This document shows positions 15,314 through 18,157 of a stretch of DNA of 18,157 bases, piece after piece; the stretch's first letter is position 1; each line of letters starts with the position of its first letter. The translations under genes and the position numbers were made by a program. Origin of the DNA: Pseudomonadota bacterium (lineage in GTDB: Bacteria > Pseudomonadota > Alphaproteobacteria > Acetobacterales > Acetobacteraceae); the NCBI GenBank assembly GCA_021828605.1, contig JAJZEG010000405.1, positions 1 through 18,157 of the forward strand, written 5' to 3'. Below the pieces are notes generated by a model, which was not told the origin of the DNA, made no database searches, and saw only the letters and a list, made by a program, of their open reading frames with translations.

Positions 15314-16672
15314 ATGCGCGAGATAAAAATTCTGACACCTGTCGGCATGCTTGGCTACGGCATTCCCGAAGCGCATTTTTGGCGCGGGATTGATGCTGGG
15401 GCGGACGCGATCATCATCGATTCAGGTTCGACCGACCCCGGCCCGTACCAGCTCGGCCTCGGCACCATGCTGACCAAGCCCGATGCCTACCGGCGCGATT
15501 TGCGCCTGATGCTGGCCGGATGCGCGCGTCGCAACATTCCGCTGTTGATCGGCTCGGCTGGCGGGCCCGGCATTGCCGCCCATGTCGATGCCCTGATCGA
15601 AATGATCCAGGAGGTCGCGGGAGAAGAGAGCCGCAAGCTAAAAATCGCCGCGATCTATGGGGATATCCCCGCCGATCTGGTGCGCAAGCGCTTTTCGAAT
15701 GATCGTATCACGCCCTGCGGGTCGGCACCCGACCTAGCGATGTCGGATATCGACGCTTCGGTGCGGATCGTTGCACAAATGGGCGCAGAGCCGTTCTACA
15801 AGGTGCTTTGCGACCACAAGGATATCGACGTGATCGTCGCGGGCCGCGCTTATGATCCCGCGCCGTTTGCGGCGTTCTGCATGCTGCATGGCATTGATCC
15901 AGGCGTTTACTGGCACATGGGCAAGATCATGGAGTGCGGCGGCCTGTGCGCCGAGCCGAAAGGTCAAGTGATCCTGGCCACAATCCGCAAAGACAGTTTC
16001 GACCTCGAACCGATGAACCCGAACGAGCGCTGCACCATCGCCTCGGTTGCAGCACACACCTTGTACGAAAAGACCCGACCCGATTTGCTCGCCGGCCCTG
16101 GCGGCGTTCTCGACCTAACCGCTTCGCGCTATGAGCAGCTCGATGAGCGGCGCGTTCGGGTCAGTGGCAGCGTTTTCCGGCCCTCGCCCATCTATCAGGT
16201 CAAACTCGAAGCCGCCGCAATCATCGGCCACCGCTCCATTTTCATCGGCGGCATCCGCGATCCAATTTTAATCGGACAGATCGACGATTTCCTAGGCCGC
16301 GTTGCGCAGCGCATGGCCGCGATCCATCCTGCGGTCCGCTCGGGAGAGGCGCAAGTCATTTTCCACGTCTATGGCAAGAATGGCGTGATGGGCGATCTCG
16401 AACCGCTCAAGAACGCGGTGCCGCACGAGGTCGGCATTCTCGGCGAAATCACCGCGTCGACCCAAGAGCTGGCCAATGACATTTGTAGCGATGCGAGGAT
16501 AACGGTCCTGCACGGCCCCTACCCCGGCCAGTTAGCGACCGGCGGCAACTTCGCGATTCCGCTCAACCCACCGGAAAGCCCGATCGGCCCGGTATGCCGC
16601 TTCTCGATCTATCACCTGATGGAGGTTGAAACGCCGCTCGAGCTGTTTCCCTCACGCATCCTGGAGCGATGA
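15314..16672 (+). CDS. AtuA-family protein (acyclic terpene utilisation, DUF1446)
   Basis: A 452-residue protein matching the AtuA family: opening LTPVGMLGYGIPEAHFWRG, the DSGSTDPGPYQLG block at 36-48, LIGSAGG at 78-84, AGRAYDPAPFA in the middle, and GGVLDLTASRYE later. AtuA is named from the geraniol/citronellol cluster of Pseudomonas, but its biochemical function is not established to my knowledge, and this shorter form without a fused C-terminal domain occurs with a separate DUF4387 protein. GAGG just before ATG 15314 supports the start. It lies 20 bases after the PrpD-like gene and three bases before the DUF4387 gene. The other atu genes (acyl-CoA carboxylase, lyase) are absent, so terpene catabolism is unlikely. 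Confidence 0.85.
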   Translation: MREIKILTPVGMLGYGIPEAHFWRGIDAGADAIIIDSGSTDPGPYQLGLGTMLTKPDAYRRDLRLMLAGCARRNIPLLIGSAGGPGIAAHVDALIEMIQEVAGEESRKLKIAAIYGDIPADLVRKRFSNDRITPCGSAPDLAMSDIDASVRIVAQMGAEPFYKVLCDHKDIDVIVAGRAYDPAPFAAFCMLHGIDPGVYWHMGKIMECGGLCAEPKGQVILATIRKDSFDLEPMNPNERCTIASVAAHTLYEKTRPDLLAGPGGVLDLTASRYEQLDERRVRVSGSVFRPSPIYQVKLEAAAIIGHRSIFIGGIRDPILIGQIDDFLGRVAQRMAAIHPAVRSGEAQVIFHVYGKNGVMGDLEPLKNAVPHEVGILGEITASTQELANDICSDARITVLHGPYPGQLATGGNFAIPLNPPESPIGPVCRFSIYHLMEVETPLELFPSRILER

Positions 16673-16675
16673 CGC

Positions 16676-16987
16676 ATGGAGATTCTGAGAAACCTTGCAA
16701 CCGTGATTCGCAGCAAGAACGCCGGGCCGTTCGAGATCACCTTCGACGTCATTTTCGGCGATCAGGAACACTACCAGCGCGTTAAGCGAAGCGGCGTGCT
16801 GACGTCAGCTTTGGTCTGCGACCTCTATAAGGTCGATCCGGCGGACATCGTGGCGCTGATGTTTTTTGATCCAGCGCTCGCCTTTAAGTTCACTCTGCGC
16901 CGAGGCTGGCCGCAAGGCAGCATCGGCGAACGCGACACGTTCGGTACCCAGCAGCACGCCCCGCTGCTCGATATCGAAATCCCCTGA
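16676..16987 (+). CDS. DUF4387 protein, partner of the AtuA-family protein
   Basis: A 103-residue soluble protein with the DUF4387 pattern: LATVIRSKNAGPFEITFDVIF near the start, a central SGVLTSALVCDLYKVDP, FFDPALAFKFT, and the very typical ending GTQQHAPLLDIEIP. These proteins are regularly encoded directly after AtuA-family genes, or fused to them, and probably form a complex with the partner. The three-base gap to the AtuA stop implies coupled translation. No function is known to me; the conserved acidic and amide residues (QQHAP) suggest it completes an active site. Confidence 0.85.
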   Translation: MEILRNLATVIRSKNAGPFEITFDVIFGDQEHYQRVKRSGVLTSALVCDLYKVDPADIVALMFFDPALAFKFTLRRGWPQGSIGERDTFGTQQHAPLLDIEIP

Positions 16988-16996
16988 CGCGCTACG

Positions 16997-17017
16997 TCAC
17001 CGGCACGTCACCGGTGA
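16997..17017 (+). terminator. Hairpin between the DUF4387 and outer-membrane protein genes
   Basis: TCACCGG (16997-17003) and CCGGTGA (17011-17017) form a perfect 7-bp stem with a seven-base loop, ten bases after the DUF4387 stop. There is no T-run, so it may act as a processing or partial termination signal that lowers expression of the downstream porin-like gene. Confidence 0.35.
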
Positions 17018-17073
17018 GCGATACGAAATCTGCAAAAAACAAAAAACCTAATTTTACATTCTGGGAGAGAAAT

Positions 17074-18060
17074 ATGTTCAACAATCGCCGGAAATTGGTC
17101 ACATCAATCGCGTCGCTGACCAGCGTAACAACCATCGGACTGACCCTCGCTCTGGCGGGAATGACGAGTGTGGCGCGCGCCGGGCAGCCGCTGCCTTACG
17201 ATTTTCCTGAGCCGCCGCCGAACATCAATGCCGGTATCCTCTATAACCAGTTTTCGAGTGCCGGTAGTTTCTACACGCCCAATGGCACCAAACTCGGCAA
17301 TAGCCATATCTCGACCGACGTGCCAATCCTTCGCTACGTTCATACATTCAACCCGATAGACGGTGTCGGCTGGGGCGTGCAGATCATCGCACCGGACATC
17401 AATTTCCTCGGCAACACCAGGATTGGCGGTGTGCCCCAGTCGGTCAATAGCGGCTTCGCGGAGCCGCAGCTTTCGGCTTTTATTTTTCCATATTCGAATC
17501 CCACCGAAGACGAAACCGTCGCCTTGGTCTATCTTCTTAGCCCGCCCGCCGGCGCGTACAATGCAAACCGGACGATCAACGCTGCCACTAATAACATCGT
17601 CAACAATGTTGAAGCCCAATACACCCACATCGTGTTCGGCAAGCCCAATGGAAAACGCCTTGATTTCCAGATCGCGCTCGACGCTTATTTCTACAGCGTC
17701 AACGGTGACGGACCATCAATCGGACCGTTCGCCACCCACATCCATACGCAGCCCGCAGGCCAGGTTCTCATAAACTTGCCCTATTTTTATCATCCGCAGA
17801 CCGACGCCTATGTGGGTCTTACCTTCGAGCAAACGATTGGGGGCAAGGGCTACCTGACCTCGAAAGCCTTCCAGTCCGTTACCGGGATCCACAGCATCGA
17901 TACCGGGAGCCGCAACGATGTCACTACGGTTGGCGTTGAAACCGGAAGCTTCCTGGCCCCGACCGTCTTCGCCCTGGCGGAGCTGCAAACCACCGTGCGG
18001 GTTCGCGGTGGCTTCAAGAACAATGTGATTTTCCAGATCGAGTTCGGCAAGGTGTTCTAG
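17074..18060 (+). CDS. Outer-membrane beta-barrel protein, phenol MetA-degradation transporter family
   Basis: A 328-residue exported protein. The signal peptide ends near ARA-G (36-37). The mature part is rich in alternating aromatic/hydrophobic strands and Asn/Thr/Gly loops and ends in phenylalanine (FGKVF), the usual barrel-assembly signal. Strand patterns such as DVPILRYVH and VEAQYTHIVFGKP resemble Phenol_MetA_deg (PF13557) proteins, which accompany catabolic clusters and probably pass hydrophobic or aromatic substrates. ATG 17074 is chosen over an upstream in-frame GTG (17014) because GGGAGAG precedes it and the signal peptide then starts normally. It is the last gene of the PrpD/AtuA operon and is followed at once by repeat copy 2. 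Confidence 0.8.
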   Translation: MFNNRRKLVTSIASLTSVTTIGLTLALAGMTSVARAGQPLPYDFPEPPPNINAGILYNQFSSAGSFYTPNGTKLGNSHISTDVPILRYVHTFNPIDGVGWGVQIIAPDINFLGNTRIGGVPQSVNSGFAEPQLSAFIFPYSNPTEDETVALVYLLSPPAGAYNANRTINAATNNIVNNVEAQYTHIVFGKPNGKRLDFQIALDAYFYSVNGDGPSIGPFATHIHTQPAGQVLINLPYFYHPQTDAYVGLTFEQTIGGKGYLTSKAFQSVTGIHSIDTGSRNDVTTVGVETGSFLAPTVFALAELQTTVRVRGGFKNNVIFQIEFGKVF

Positions 18061-18157
18061 GGCAACATCCGATCAAATGGACTCATTTAATCGGATAAAG
18101 TTGCCCGCCCACAATAAAGTTAGAGCATTGTTCGTGAGCCAAAGCGAACGGAAAACG
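18061..18157 (+). repeat. Structured intergenic repeat, copy 2 (cut by window end)
   Basis: Direct repeat of 11134-11230 with eight substitutions in 97 bases, again starting at the base after a TAG. The main hairpin spans 18060-18106 with the same GGGCAAC/GTTGCCC base. A second inner stem is GTTCG/CGAAC, where copy 1 has a G-U. The 3' end lies beyond the window. Confidence 0.88.

Noticed and set aside
11134..18157. CRISPR array or integron from the repeated sequence
   Set aside because: Only two copies 6.9 kb apart, no spacers, no cas genes and no integrase in the window.

Overview
The window is GC-rich, gene-dense bacterial DNA with tightly packed operons joined by TAATG and TGATG overlaps. 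Gene families and dispersed palindromic intergenic repeats suggest an alphaproteobacterium, perhaps an Acetobacteraceae- or sphingomonad-like heterotroph with sulfur metabolism. This taxonomic call is inference; no rRNA or tRNA is present.

Region A (1-3240, + strand) is an operon. It has the tail of a membrane permease, a histidinol-dehydrogenase-fold enzyme closest in motif pattern to sulfopropanediol 3-dehydrogenase (HpsN), an SDR and a zinc alcohol dehydrogenase. The set resembles the hps (2,3-dihydroxypropane-1-sulfonate) clusters. A perfect 17-bp-arm palindrome follows its last stop codon.

Region B (3351-9319) begins with a thiosulfate dehydrogenase pair: di-heme cytochrome TsdB, then TsdA. 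Convergent to it is an OmpR-family response regulator/histidine kinase pair whose periplasmic sensor is strikingly methionine-rich. Divergent from the regulator are a 47-residue Met-rich single-span membrane protein, a doubtful small ORF and a probable Tat-exported Met-rich protein with an internal duplication. A TauE/SafE permease follows as its own unit. Methionine-rich segments in three adjacent products suggest a Cu(I)- or thiol-linked sensing and handling module beside thiosulfate oxidation.

Region C (9442-11133) is a TetR/WHG-type regulator divergent from a zinc-free MDR-family oxidoreductase. The intergenic region holds an operator-like palindrome and a leader hairpin.

Region D (11134-18157) is a roughly 6.9-kb block bounded by two direct copies (about 92% identical) of a 97-bp structured repeat. 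It holds a LysR regulator, a convergent NtaA/DszA-type flavin monooxygenase, and a divergent run of an MmgE/PrpD-family protein, an AtuA-family protein, a DUF4387 protein and an outer-membrane protein of the phenol MetA-degradation family. It looks like a catabolic cassette for an unidentified organic acid or heteroatom compound, with two palindromic operators in the divergent promoter region.

All gene-free gaps are under 300 bases; the largest (8272-8527) is described with its AT-rich operator-like site.
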